From the NCBI GenBank assembly GCA_905116865.2, contig CAJHNH020008432.1, forward strand, positions 683,901 to 747,900: DNA of 64,000 nt. Direction: 5' to 3'. Shown piece by piece: positions 10,037-20,850 of the stretch (positions are counted from its first letter, which is position 1; the number at the start of each line of letters is the position of its first letter). This DNA is from Candidula unifasciata. Lineage: Eukaryota > Mollusca > Gastropoda > Stylommatophora > Geomitridae. The position numbers and the translations under genes are program-made. The notes under the pieces were generated by a model. The model worked only from the letters and a program-made list of their open reading frames with translations. It was not told the DNA's origin and ran no database searches.

Positions 10037-11575
10037 TGTCGCGTGCAGATGTGCACTAGAACGCACCAGTACTGAGTGAGCAAATAAGACGTCAAAACAA
10101 TACCGAACGTTGTGTAGGTATTGTTGTCAAAGGCAGTTGATGTTTACAGTCTGAAGAAGACGGACGTGTGGACCCCTGAGGACGCTTTACCCCGGGATTC
10201 CACGGAAGCAAACGTTGTATACAGTTGGATCCATGAGGACGTTTTACCCCGGGACTCCACTATAGACTTCAGCAGAAAGCTGGGCTCTACTGGCAAATTT
10301 GGCCGGTAAGCTGGACTGCTTCGGCCAGCTTAGCGGGGCTTAGTGGGAGTTATGTCCCTTGGCCAAACTCAAAACAACTCAAAATAAGTCGCGGAAAAAG
10401 TTACGAATCAAACGGCATACTTACCTATCATCATCCGGGTGCGTGTAGGGTTGCGTAGGGTGTCTATCATCGAACTACGGTTGCGTGTAGGGCTGCTTAT
10501 TGCGTGTATGGTTGGTTGTTTGCGTAAGATAGATGAGGGTAGGGTTAGGGGTTAGGGTTAGCGTTTAGGGGTTAGGGTTTGGGTTTAGGTTTAGGGTTAG
10601 GGTTTAGGGTTAGGGTTTAGGGTTAGGGTTTAGGGTTAAGGTTTAGGGTTGGGGTTTAGGGTTCCCTACAATCGCGCACAGTCGCATACACGCGCAAACA
10701 GTCGACGGACGGTGGAATCTACTGGCACAGACAATTCGCCACCGATTGGGCTCCAGCCGCGCGCTATTGCCGTCATATTTGGCACACTTCCAGTGGCTCC
10801 ACTCCCACAAGCATCAGATTGTCGGCCAGTATTTCCACCTCCTACGTAAATATTTTCACATCATCTAACCCTAACCCTACCCCTACAACTACCCCTAAAC
10901 CTAACCCTAACCCTACCCCCTAACCCTCCCCATAACCCTACCCCTAACCCTAACCCTAACCCTACCCCTAACCCTATCCCTAACCCTACCCTAACCCACA
11001 CCCCTAACCCTACCGCTAACCCAAACCCTACGCAACCTTACACGCAACCGTATGATGATGATGATAGACACCCTACGCATCCCTACACGCAACCGTATGA
11101 TGATGATAGACACCCTACGCAGCCCTACGCGCAACCGTATGATGATATGTAACCCTAGACGCAACCCTACGCAGCCCTACACGCACCCGGATGATGATAG
11201 GTAAGTATGTCATTTGATTCGTGACTTTTTTCCGCGACTTGTTTTGAGTTTGGCGAAGGGACGCGAAGGGACATAACTCCCACTAAGCCCCGCTAAGCCA
11301 GCTGAAGCAGTCCAGCTTACCGGCCAAATTTGCCAGTAGAGCCGACAGAGATGACTGTCTGGATCTCAAGGTCGGACTGCGACCCGTCGTGAGAACATAT
11401 CAGTCCATGGATGTACGAGCGGGCTTTTGTTGATGTGCTTGAATGAGTCTGGATTATTAATTGCATATTTTCTCCTTGTGTTGATCATTGCTATTGTCAA
11501 TACACAAATGGAACCTTTAAAGAGAGTTCTCGTTCCGCTATGTTTGGAAGCTTCAACTTTGTGTACAGTGGCCTA
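10037..11575 (+). mobile_element. Older, diverged LTR of the same family, split by an insertion
   Basis: From 10037 to about 10282 the sequence follows the first half of the intact LTR (tgtcgcgtgc start, same ccccggg double motif) with many substitutions. The second half resumes at about 11344 (gatctcaaggtcggactgcg) and fades near 11575. Between them sits a ~1.06-kb foldback element. About 75 bp of the LTR are missing at the junction. No gag-pol is attached, so it is a solo LTR or a truncated remnant, only ~170 bp from the young insertion. Confidence 0.8.
10283..11343. mobile_element. Foldback-like element with long inverted repeats and telomere-like tracts
   Basis: The ends ggctctactggcaaatttgg and its reverse complement form terminal inverted repeats that can be followed for about 200 bp (10283-10490 against 11140-11343), including a shared cttacctatcatcatccggg. 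Inside are repeats around tacacgcaaccgtatgatga. A G-rich run of ttaggg/tttaggg variants fills about 10535-10665, and a C-rich run of ccctaa variants fills about 10865-11030, in inverted order. No transposase frame is present. It lies inside the old LTR; I see no clear target duplication. Confidence 0.8.
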
Positions 11576-11935
11576 TAGCATTTGAGCTATCCGTTGCCTA
11601 TTACTCCCCTGCTTAAATGCAAGAACATCATCAGCAAATGTCAATATCCTTCCAACACCTGGTGCTTTAAGTTCTGCAATTTTGCTTGTATTGAAGAGCA
11701 CTGGTGAAATGAAATTTCAGAACCCTGGGGTGGTCCAGGGTGGTTTATTATATGGTTCTGAGGTCCATGTACCCAGACGAAGAGCTACCATACACGAATG
11801 CAGGACGGCTGCTATCCATTTCACAAGCAAGGGACAAATCCCCTTTTCCGTTAGTGCAGATATCGCATAATCTAACTGTTGCGTGCTGATTTTGGGAGAG
11901 TGTGATAATGTGTGAAGGGACAGAGTGGTATGCAA
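11575..11935 (-). mobile_element. LINE reverse transcriptase remnant
   Basis: On the minus strand the frame from 11935 to 11717 reads like an RT palm segment (WIAAVLHS, LRLGTWTSEPYN). After a frameshift the continuation at 11695-11575 contains KAPGVGRILTFADDVLAF, where FADD is the RT catalytic box. Both ends are missing and the junction is broken, so this is a dead fragment. It abuts the old LTR. Confidence 0.75.
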
Positions 11936-12712
11936 GTACTTTCTGTGAGTTCACGGGGGGATATGTCAACATGGTCCGAGTATTGAGAGGAGACAGTGTT
12001 GATCAGTGAAAATGGTTTATCATGGACAAGGAGTGCACGCACGAGAAAATAGACGCGTGGGTTTACTGTGTGGGGGTTGACAAGCATGGATAATGAGACC
12101 CACAGAGAAAGGGTGTATTACGTGACAGCGTGATTCTCATGTGACATCAGCCACTCATATAAGTGTGATTCTCGAGAACGCTCCCTTGAGCGTGAGTCTC
12201 GAGAACACCCACATAAGCATGTTTCCCGAGAACACCCACACAAGCGACGGGGATAAATTGGCGCTGAGTAGTCAGTCCGAGTGAGTCAGAGTCTAAACGA
12301 AAGAGAAAGAGAGAGAGAGAGCGAGAGGGAGAGAGAGAGACCAAGTCAGGGTCAGTGATTATCTCTCTCGAGCATAACAGACAAGAGTACCTTACAAATA
12401 TCAGGCATTAAGGTCTGAGTAAGTGTTGAGGTTGCGTTACTGGTCGAAGGTATGGTCCCACTGGCGAAGTAAGTCCAAGTGGACCGGATGCTTTAATAGT
12501 ACCTGTTCTGGGTGACGACGCGAGGAAACGTAGGGTCACTACGGAAACAGAACAAAGGGGTGATGCCGACGAGAGCTGTGTGCTAGAGGGGACTTGTGTT
12601 AGAAGTCATGTCGGTCATCGGAGTCCTTCAACAGGCTGAGTGATGTGTGCTTTTGGAGTAATGCAAGAGAAGTCCGTATCCAGTCAGCCGTGATTGTCTG
12701 CTGAAATATTAA
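11936..12712. other. Non-coding stretch with small repeats
   Basis: No gene recognised. Three short units sharing ctcgagaac or cccgagaac lie at about 12165-12245, and a GA-rich run at about 12298-12343. The rest shows no coding signature. Confidence 0.5.
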
Positions 12713-12850
12713 CTCTTTGAGTCCGAGAGGGTTTAGCATCATAGGCCCAAGGGGTATTCAAAATAGACGTAAAATCGGCGCATCATACGTTTATTGGGCT
12801 TCTAGGCAGTAACATATAAACGTATGATGCGTTCCTTGGGACTCAAAGAG
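12713..12850. mobile_element. piggyBac-like MITE, 138 bp, TTAA-flanked
   Basis: The inverted ends ctctttgagtcc and ggactcaaagag are perfect over 12 bp and are flanked on both sides by TTAA (12709-12712 and 12851-12854), the target used by piggyBac-type transposases. A subterminal cgtatgatgcg occurs near the right end. It has no coding capacity. The same ends recur at 37299 and 38933. Confidence 0.85.
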
Positions 12851-13179
12851 TTAAGGTCCAGTGGATAGGAGAAGTCGTCCTATTTAGCGGTACGGCGTGC
12901 CCAGAGGTGGGATGCTGTAGGTCTTGGAGCTGTAGTGGTCAGGGAGAGGTCGCTACAAATTGAGAGAGAGCGAGTGAGGACAAATGTACTATGTGCGAAT
13001 GTCAACAGTGATCAATGTCTACGTCTCTGCAGTTTTGTTGATGTGAAAGCTGGTGTATACCCTCTTGTGTTTTGTCAATTAGATATGCTATGTGACATAA
13101 CTATTTTCGTCAAGTCCTACTTCAAGAGTGAGGGAGCGAAAGTTACATCCTTAAACACTTGGTAGTGTGCTGACTAGTG

Positions 13180-13465
13180 TGTAACTCAGATAGCACACGA
13201 CACTAAAATTTCATGCAGTTACCTCATATTCTAACACCCGATACAGTTATCTGATACTCTGAAACGTCTTACAATTACCTCATAATCCAAAACCCCATAC
13301 AATAATCTCATCTTCTAATCCCCAAAACGGTTTTTACTTACTATAACATTTAATACAATTATTTCATTGTAACAGCCCATACAGTTGTCTTATATTCCAG
13401 TACTTCATACAGTTACCTCATCTCTAACACCCCATGTAGTCATCTCATAGTCCCAGTTTATGCAA
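13180..13465. repeat. Diverged left flank of the 27-bp minisatellite
   Basis: Units resembling tacagttacctcatattctaa and similar recur at about 30-bp spacing with many differences. They look like an old version of the array that has not been homogenised. Confidence 0.6.
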
Positions 13466-15105
13466 TAATCTCACATTCTAAAACAAATACTGTTATCTCA
13501 CATTCTAAAACAAATACTGTTATCTTACATTCTAAAACAAATACTGTTATCTTACATTCTAAAACAAATACTGTTATCTTACATTCTAAAACAAATACTG
13601 TTATCTTACATTCTAAAACAAATACTGTTATCTTACATTCTAAAACAAATACTGTTATCTTACATTCTAAAACAAATACTGTTATCTTACATTCTAAAAC
13701 AAATACTGTTATCTTACATTCTAAAACAAATACTGTTTTATTACATTCTAAAACAAATACTGTTATCTCACATTCTAAAACAAATACTGTTATCTTACAT
13801 TCTAAAACAAATACTGTTATCTCACATTCTAAAACAAATACTGTTTTATTACATTCTAAAACAAATACTGTTATCTCACATTCTAAAACAAATACTGTTA
13901 TCTTACATTCTAAAACAAATACTGTTTTATTACATTCTAAAACAAATACTGTTATCTCACATTCTAAAACAAATACTGTTATCTTACATTCTAAAACAAA
14001 TACTGTTATCTCACATTCTAAAACAAATACTGTTATCTCACATTCTAAAACAAATACTGTTATCTCACATTCTAAAACAAATACTGTTATCTCACATTCT
14101 AAAACAAATACTGTTATCTCACATTCTAAAACAAATACTGTTATCTCACATTCTAAAACAAATACTGTTATCTTACATTCTAAAACAAATACTGTTATCT
14201 CACATTCTAAAACAAATACTGTTATCTTACATTCTAAAACAAATACTGTTATCTTACATTCTAAAACAAATACTGTTATCTTACATTCTAAAACAAATAC
14301 TGTTATCTTACATTCTAAAACAAATACTGTTTTATTACATTCTAAAACAAATACTGTTATCTCACATTCTAAAACAAATACTGTTATCTCACATTCTAAA
14401 ACAAATACTGTTATCTCACATTCTAAAACAAATACTGTTATCTTACATTCTAAAACAAATACTGTTATCTCACATTCTAAAACAAATACTGTTATCTCAC
14501 ATTCTAAAACAAATACTGTTATCTCACATTCTAAAACAAATACTGTTATCTCACATTCTAAAACAAATACTGTTATCTTACATTCTAAAACAAATACTGT
14601 TTTATTACATTCTAAAACAAATACTGTTATCTCACATTCTAAAACAAATACTGTTATCTTACATTCTAAAACAAATACTGTTATCTCACATTCTAAAACA
14701 AATACTGTTTTATTACATTCTAAAACAAATACTGTTATCTCACATTCTAAAACAAATACTGTTATCTTACATTCTAAAACAAATACTGTTTTATTACATT
14801 CTAAAACAAATACTGTTATCTCACATTCTAAAACAAATACTGTTTTATTACATTCTAAAACAAATACTGTTATCTCACATTCTAAAACAAATACTGTTAT
14901 CTCACATTCTAAAACAAATACTGTTATCTCACATTCTAAAACAAATACTGTTATCTTACATTCTAAAACAAATACTGTTATCTCACATTCTAAAACAAAT
15001 ACTGTTATCTTACATTCTAAAACAAATACTGTTTTATTACATTCTAAAACAAATACTGTTATCTCACATTCTAAAACAAATACTGTTATCTTACATTCCA
15101 GCAAT
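13466..15105. repeat. 27-bp minisatellite, about 60 nearly identical units
   Basis: The core aaaacaaatactgtt is invariant through about 1.64 kb; units differ only in the segment between copies, giving three types (tatctcacattct, tatcttacattct, ttattacattct). Because 27 is a multiple of three and no stop occurs, the minus strand has a 548-codon open frame with a nine-residue repeat of V, F, L, E, C and variable EI/KI/NK. I do not regard it as a gene: there is no non-repetitive part and the frame follows from unit length. Confidence 0.95.
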
Positions 15106-15222
15106 TACCTCAATTTGCAAACCTGATACAACAGTCTCATATTTTAATACCCCATACGATTGTCACTTATTTTAACATTACATACAGTTATCACATAATG
15201 TAACACCTCATACGCTTATCTT
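15106..15222. repeat. Diverged right flank of the 27-bp minisatellite
   Basis: Degenerate units with tcatattttaa, cttattttaac and cacataatgtaac continue past the homogeneous core for about 120 bp, mirroring the left flank, and stop just before the first recognisable exon of gene 1. Confidence 0.55.
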
Positions 15223-15230
15223 AGCCACAG

Positions 15231-15441
15231 CAAATTTCATCTGTGGTCTGAGACCAGGAATTAGATCAAATCGGGACGACGACAGCGCCGACTCGGATCT
15301 TTAGGACAAGATCATTGATGGCAGTGATGTCTTTCGAGGAGAGGTTCCCTGGCAAGTGAATCTCGTAGAAAGTGGGACCCACAGATGTGGAGGTGCTATT
15401 TTAAACAAATACTGGGTCCTGACTTCTGCGGATTGTGTTAG
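15231..15441 (+). pseudogene. Gene 1 exon with propeptide and His57 region (His->Asp)
   Basis: The acceptor ttagccacag and donor ag|gtaagt frame 211 bp. The frame gives CGLRP early, an acidic stretch (RDDDSADSD), an in-frame TAG at 15302-15304, then DKIIDG, matching the cleaved N-terminus of trypsins. It continues with VPWQVNL, RCGGAIL (Cys42) and WVLTSADCV. In active enzymes the last motif is AAHC; here Asp takes the place of the catalytic His. An alternative acceptor at 15303-15304 would skip the TAG but has a poor pyrimidine tract. Confidence 0.85.
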
Positions 15442-15459
15442 GTAAGTCCTTAAATAGGT

Positions 15460-15690
15460 AAGGATGTAGTGACTAGACGCTCCGTCCCAAAAGTCGTGAA
15501 TTCAAATTCGCACAGAGTCGATTTTGTCTCCATATAGATCTTAGTTCCCAAGTTGAACCAGCTTACAAAATGGGTACCACTTGAAGTCAGTGGAAAGAAA
15601 AGGCGGTCAGCGTTATGTTGGAAATAAAAAAAAAAAATGTGTCTAACATTATATGCTTGGTGCACCATTGGCGATAAATGGGTTCCCTAC
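15460..15690 (+). mobile_element. tRNA-headed SINE copy
   Basis: A head with a degenerate tRNA B box (gaattcaaattc) is followed by a body with aatgggtacca, gtggaaag and aaggcggtcagcgttatg, also seen in the copies at 35.4 and 61.9 kb. It ends in an A-rich run. It sits in the first intron of gene 1. Confidence 0.55.
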
Positions 15691-15912
15691 CTAACTAATT
15701 ACTGCGATATATCTTTTAGCCGAAACGAGTCGCGAAGAAAAGAAATTAAAAATAGCAAGAAATATAAAAATCAGCAACTACAAAACTAATTTCAGTAACA
15801 AAAACAAAACGTCATTGCTTTAATTAAACTTCATCAGCAGACCAGCTAAGAGAAGCACAATGCCACACACAAAATAACTGACCTTAAATGATTACGTGAC
15901 AGTTTTCAACTA
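15691..15912. other. AT-rich non-coding stretch
   Basis: Intron sequence of gene 1 with no feature that I recognise. Confidence 0.4.
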
Positions 15913-17210
15913 TTATATAAACCACTCGCATAAAAAAAAGATAATAATAATAATAAAATTTAAAAAACAACAACAACAACAACAACAAGGGTGCTTTGAA
16001 CAAAAGTCTTAACTCTTTAAGGCCCAAACAACGGTGTGAGCGTAGTTTGAGAAGTTCCGTTCTGCCCAAACAACGGTGTCATCGTCAATTGTGTATCTCT
16101 TACATTTTGCTTCGCACGCGCGTTCGTAATAGTTTCTTATGTTTGGAGGTACGAATAACCTATTCAGGAAATGTCACTCTGCCGAAATCCTTTTAGTTTC
16201 ATTTCTTGGACTAAACAACACGTGGATAATTTGAGAGAAAAAAACATCAAATTTTTTTAACAGTTCATTTTCTAAGTTCGTTTTTGAGTGCACTGAATAC
16301 CAATGTTCTAACCACAAGAACAGGTCGCAGAATGCGTCTTACTGCGGCCGAAGCTCTGAAATTGTTTCAGTCAGATGTTTTTTATTGTGATAATGATAAT
16401 AAAAATTTATATTTTTCGGAAAGTGATTCGGACAGTGAATTTTCACCAGTGAAGCTGAGCGATCAGCTGTTCGGAATCTAGCGATTCTGACGAGTTTATT
16501 ACACAATGTCCCATACTACCGTATTTATGGTGTAAGAGAAGGAAAGTGCTCTAAACAAAGAGATAGTACTATACTATGGCTAAGCTACATTAAAATCATT
16601 GCAGCTACAGTCTATAAATAACTGTACAAAGTGAATAGTAAATAGTGTGTGTGTTATGGCTCATTTTTCTGCCATTTTTTCTCTGAAATTTTGCTTAGCA
16701 CTCCGTGGGAACTAAGAGCCCCTGAGTGATAAGCTAACCCAGAAAGTTATCATAACTTTAGGATATGTTAGGAAATTGAACAAACTTTGAAGTTTTGTTC
16801 TCAAATTTGGATATTTACTATTCTTGTGGCTGCAAAACCATGGTAAGTGAAGAATTTTTTGGTGAAATGTTGTCCTTGTGAAATTAACACTTGCTGAATT
16901 CTTCTTTTCCACTAACTATAACAAAATCAAACAAATACTTATCATCAGATTCAAAAAGTACATTCATTTCTCTTTTAAAAAATATATACTTTTACAGGGA
17001 TTAGAAGTATATTACAATCTCTACAGCCTTTCTTGTACACCAACCCCTCTGCCATTTTTGTAAAGGGAAAATAATGTGGGCCAGGTCTATCAAAATTTAT
17101 GGGCCTGAAATATATAAACCACTCGCATAAAATAAAGATAATAATAATAATAAAATTAAAAAAAAAAAAAACAACAACAACAACAAGGGTGCTTTGAACA
17201 AAAGTCTTAA
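15913..17210 (+). mobile_element. Decayed piggyBac-like element flanked by a ~100-bp direct repeat
   Basis: A ~100-bp block (ataaaccactcgcataaaa ... caagggtgctttgaacaaaa, ending gtcttaa) occurs at 15913-16012 and again at 17111-17210. Directly after the first copy's TTAA comes ctctttaaggccc, like a piggyBac terminus, with gcccaaacaacggtgt repeated twice subterminally. A degenerate gggcctgaa precedes the second block. The frame at 16284-16481 resembles a piggyBac transposase N-terminus (RLTAAEALKLF, then an acidic ESDSDSEFSP). The rest of the transposase is absent. Confidence 0.5.
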
Positions 17211-18149
17211 GGGGAGGGACCAAGATTGTAATTTTGACCATTTTGGGTTTACATACATAATTAAAAATTATTCCTAATAGAAAACAGCTGTACAAACCGG
17301 GTTTAAAGAGGAATGCGTTTTAAAGCTCTATTTCTGCATTCGTTGAAGCATGTGTAGCTTTTTTATCTACTACATCGTCATGCTGATTAGGTATGCGGAA
17401 AATTTAAAAAATGACATCTCGATTTCTAATTGACCTAGAGACTTGGTTCAAACTAAAATTTGTTCTGTTTCATGACGCCCGTACAACCAATTTCATGGGC
17501 ACAGCATTAAAGAACAAAATTCATCGGTCCACATATTAGGGATATGCTTTATTCAGCCAATCAGTGCACTGATCTCATACAAAACTTTCATGGCCGTTTT
17601 CTCAAAATACAGTTTTGTGTGTGTGTGTGTGTGTGTACATGTGCAATACCGTTTTACAGATAATTTTTAAACTACTGCGGCAAATAAAATAAAATATGTG
17701 GGACATGCTCTTTGGTAGATTCTGTTTGAATCACGCCATTTCTAAGAGCCCCACACTTACGGTAAAATATAATTTGAGTTAAGATTTTGTGAAAATTATC
17801 TACATTTTTTTGGAAATTTGGACCTAAAAATAAGAAAATTTAACTTAGATACAGAACTGACAGAGGTTCAGATTATAGCCTAACTATATCTATGCTTTAG
17901 CTGCATACAGCAAAATGATTGACATCGCTACTGTAACTAATTTACTTATCACCGAAATATGTACCTTCAACAAACGGAAAAAGCTATGACATTACCATAA
18001 ATAACTATTTGTCGAAAAAATGGAAGACCCGTAAGAAATTCATAAAGATCTGACAAGTTTTTAATATCTTTAACCAGAAGCAAAAATTTGCATAATTTAT
18101 GATTTTGCGGCTCATTCCCTCTCATTAAAAGTATGAAAGAAATTACAAT
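17211..18149. other. AT-rich intron sequence, no gene seen
   Basis: No coding signature. A short (GT)n run lies at about 17613-17634. Confidence 0.4.
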
Positions 18150-18900
18150 ACCTAGCCATTGTCTTGTAGTTGAGTTTAGTTTCAAGATCCAACATCACAG
18201 TACTCATAACATTCACGTAAGTGCTCTAGCCCCACCTTCAGCAGTCAGCGAAGAGCCTAACTTTGCTGGTATCAGTAACAGTCTGACTGTATGTCCATCC
18301 TGTCTTTCTTCCGTGTGGGAATGTCAGCCAGATGTTTTGGTCATCCCCCTTAGCCCCATTCCCTCAAAACCGTCATAATCTAATTGTGCCTCTTCAAAAG
18401 TCAATCGCTCCCAAGGTACGTTGACAACATCTAGTTTGTCATGCATCTGTTTACCACCAGGTCGTGCCAGACAAGCCAGTTGATCTGCATGTCTAATTCC
18501 CAGCACACCTGCATGACCTGAAAAAAATATCAAAAGGATGCTTACTACCTTAGACATTTGAAGCAATGAATGCCTCTTTGCATGGAGTGTATCTCTTCTG
18601 ATCTTTCTCAGCATGTTTTGTCAGTCGGTTTTAATCGCGTTATATGTGTGTAGCTAGTTCTCAAGCCAACTAATGGCAGCAGTTACCATCTGTATCTCCA
18701 TGCTCAAACTAGATGTTGTAATACCAGATGCCAAGCTAAGGGTCGCCCATTTGCTTTCGCATTGAACCTGATGTACTTCATCTGGCTGTCAACACAGAGA
18801 CATCTGTATAAATATTCGCATCATCTGGGCGAGAATTTTCATGAACTAGTTTTTGAATTTCTGATTCTGCAGCGCCTGATGACCAGTCTCTCACTCCCGA
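18150..18900 (-). mobile_element. LINE 3' remnant with RNase H domain, copy 1
   Basis: On the minus strand the segment near 18870-18790 reads IYTDVSVLT, like the first catalytic Asp block of RNase H. The segment near 18530-18470 reads GHAGVLGIRHADQLACLA, the His/Asp block that is usually GHxGxxGNExAD. Downstream sequence near 18190-18330 is shared with three other copies in this window (45.5, 59.9 and 61.2 kb), all on the same strand. Confidence 0.65.
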
Positions 18901-19528
18901 CCCTATGTGATTAAAACCCTACATAGTCTAATTGTTGCTCGGTCACTATGAGTCACTCATCTCCTTGCCAAATGTTTTCAAGCATGCACGCAGGTCTTTT
19001 TGTGTCTTCTGTCTGTGCGATCCAAGACGCCTCTCTTTTCTGTCTGTAGCCCTTAGCTCTATCTAAAGCTTCGTGCTAGAGGTGTCTCTTGACTAAAACA
19101 ACTCTTTAGGTAAGACCTTGGTGGCAGCACTTTTAGCCTGTCTGCAATAGTCGTCAGTCCAAGTGTAGTGACACGAAATAGAGGATTAATGAAAGGATTT
19201 CTATCGAGAAACAGAAAGCTGCTGCAAAGTTATAAACATTAGATCAGCGTGAGAGAATGAAACAAACGCCGTGGATGTGTGAGTGAGCTTGGGCAGCTCA
19301 GGATGGGAGGAGGGGGTTGGGGGAAGGGGAGGAGAATAGCCGATTAGAGATGAACTCCGGGACCGGCTTCAGTGCAGCGAGATGTGAGCTGATCGTCGGT
19401 ATAAGTTTACGGTGCTAGAAAGCTGAGAGAGAGGCGACGCAGGTGTGTTATGAATAGTATATGTATTGTATTCAGTAGACTTTGAAGGTTTTGGTTGTTT
19501 AAGTACATGCAGGAACTGGATGCATAAA
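18901..19528. other. Intron sequence, no gene seen
   Basis: No coding signature or clear repeat; a G-rich patch lies at about 19300-19335. Confidence 0.35.
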
Positions 19529-19706
19529 GTAAGTGACTGTCGTAAATTGTTGTTGAGCTGTGCAGAAAGCTAGAAGTTAGTAGCAGTTGGTAGTTACGGG
19601 AAGACATGCTTTCCATGCAAGTAAGTGACTGTCGTAAATTGTTGTTGAGCTGTGCAGAAAGCTAGAAGTTAGTAGCAGCGGGTAGTTACGGGAAGACATG
19701 CTTTCC
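19529..19706. repeat. 92-bp tandem duplication
   Basis: gtaagtgactgtcgtaaatt begins at 19529 and again at 19621, and the two copies match nearly perfectly to gacatgctttcc. Only two units are present and very few differences separate them, so the duplication is recent. Confidence 0.9.
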
Positions 19707-20589
19707 CAGTTCATTTTTTGTGATTAATAACAGTGGAACAGATATTACCTGGTGGTGGCTGCTATGTGGGGGAGCTGATCGACGGGATCCCAGAGAACCT
19801 TTGTCACATCTACTTTGTGAGCGCTAGACAACCACCAGCTTACTATAAGAAGATTATTACAGCATGTCTGGAGCATGAATTGATCGGGAAAATGAGGTGG
19901 GGGGGGGGGGGGGGGGGAGGTTGTCTGAGCCTTAGAACATGATGTGTTTTTTAAATAAACGTTGAGAGTCTGCTCAGTTGAAAACAGGTAGCTGGCTCTA
20001 CTCTGGCGTTGGTTCAAGCTTCCAGTGCAATTACTAAGTTGTCTCTCTCTCTCTCTGTTGCCAAAAATGTATGTAATGTAGATTCACTAACTATTGTCAC
20101 TGCTCGTTGTGTCTGACCTGGTCGTGCACAGTCTATCACAATAGTCACGCAGTTTGGAGTCTTTCTACTCCACTCATTCATTCGTTGCACTGACAGGTAT
20201 GCACCACCTTACTGGACGTTCATTGCACCAATTCGCTGATTAAAAAACACAAAACAAAACAGCCGATACCAGAACGCTGTCCTCTTGGTGCGTGTCGAGA
20301 GTAGTGCGGCCATCTTTTAACTGCATTTTGATGTCACCGTGTTAGTCTCCACCATGATATCGTGTGCTCCACCCCCCCCCCCTCCCACCCCCCCCCCCCT
20401 CCACACCCCCCCCCCGCAACATCATTAACATCCCCACCAACAATACTGAAAGGGGGAAAAGACTATGGCGTGTCTACTGTAATTTCGCACTTTTAAGATT
20501 TTTGTTTTGTTTTGAGGGCTTTCATAATAAGCGGCATAAACTGCTTTTAACTTTTCAAGGAAACTAATACTGCTATGCTTAGAGCTGTC
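19707..20589. other. Intron sequence with G- and C-homopolymer runs
   Basis: A run of about 20 G lies at 19898-19917, and C-runs broken by a few bases lie at about 20370-20416. No gene seen. Confidence 0.5.
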
Positions 20590-20790
20590 GTGGCTAGATA
20601 CCCGTCTACCAGCCCGAATGTTTTGGGTTCGAATCGACATCGAAGACGTTTATTTCCAAAACTGACCTTGACTCCCAGGTCGACCTAGCTTAAGTCCTAG
20701 TGAGTCAAGGTGACTTGACTGGCTTGACATTTATCACAAATGAGTGCCCATTGGCCTAGAAAACTACGAGTGTAGTATTATTTGCCTAGG
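20590..20790 (+). mobile_element. tRNA-headed SINE copy
   Basis: The head has an A-box-like gtggctagatacc and a good B box (gggttcgaatc) about 35 bp later. The body includes ccaggtcgacctagc and ttgacatttatcaca. A GTAG-type simple repeat follows. Confidence 0.6.
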
Positions 20791-20850
20791 TAGGAAGGTA
20801 GGTAGGTATGTAGGTAGGCAGGTAGGTAGGTAGGTATTTAGGTAGGTAGG
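20785..20850. repeat. GTAG-type tetranucleotide repeat
   Basis: Imperfect run of aggtaggt units with a few variants. It lies at the 3' end of the SINE copy. Confidence 0.85.

Noticed and set aside
10535..11032. Chromosome end (telomere)
   Set aside because: The TTAGGG-like runs are degenerate, lie in inverted halves of a mobile element and have unique sequence on both sides.
13458..15104. 548-codon minus-strand open frame of nine-residue repeats
   Set aside because: It is entirely the 27-bp minisatellite; the period is a multiple of three, so the frame stays open without selection, and no unique sequence, signal or splice context accompanies it.
20590..20660. Functional tRNA gene
   Set aside because: Only A- and B-box-like pieces are present and no cloverleaf closes; it is a SINE head.
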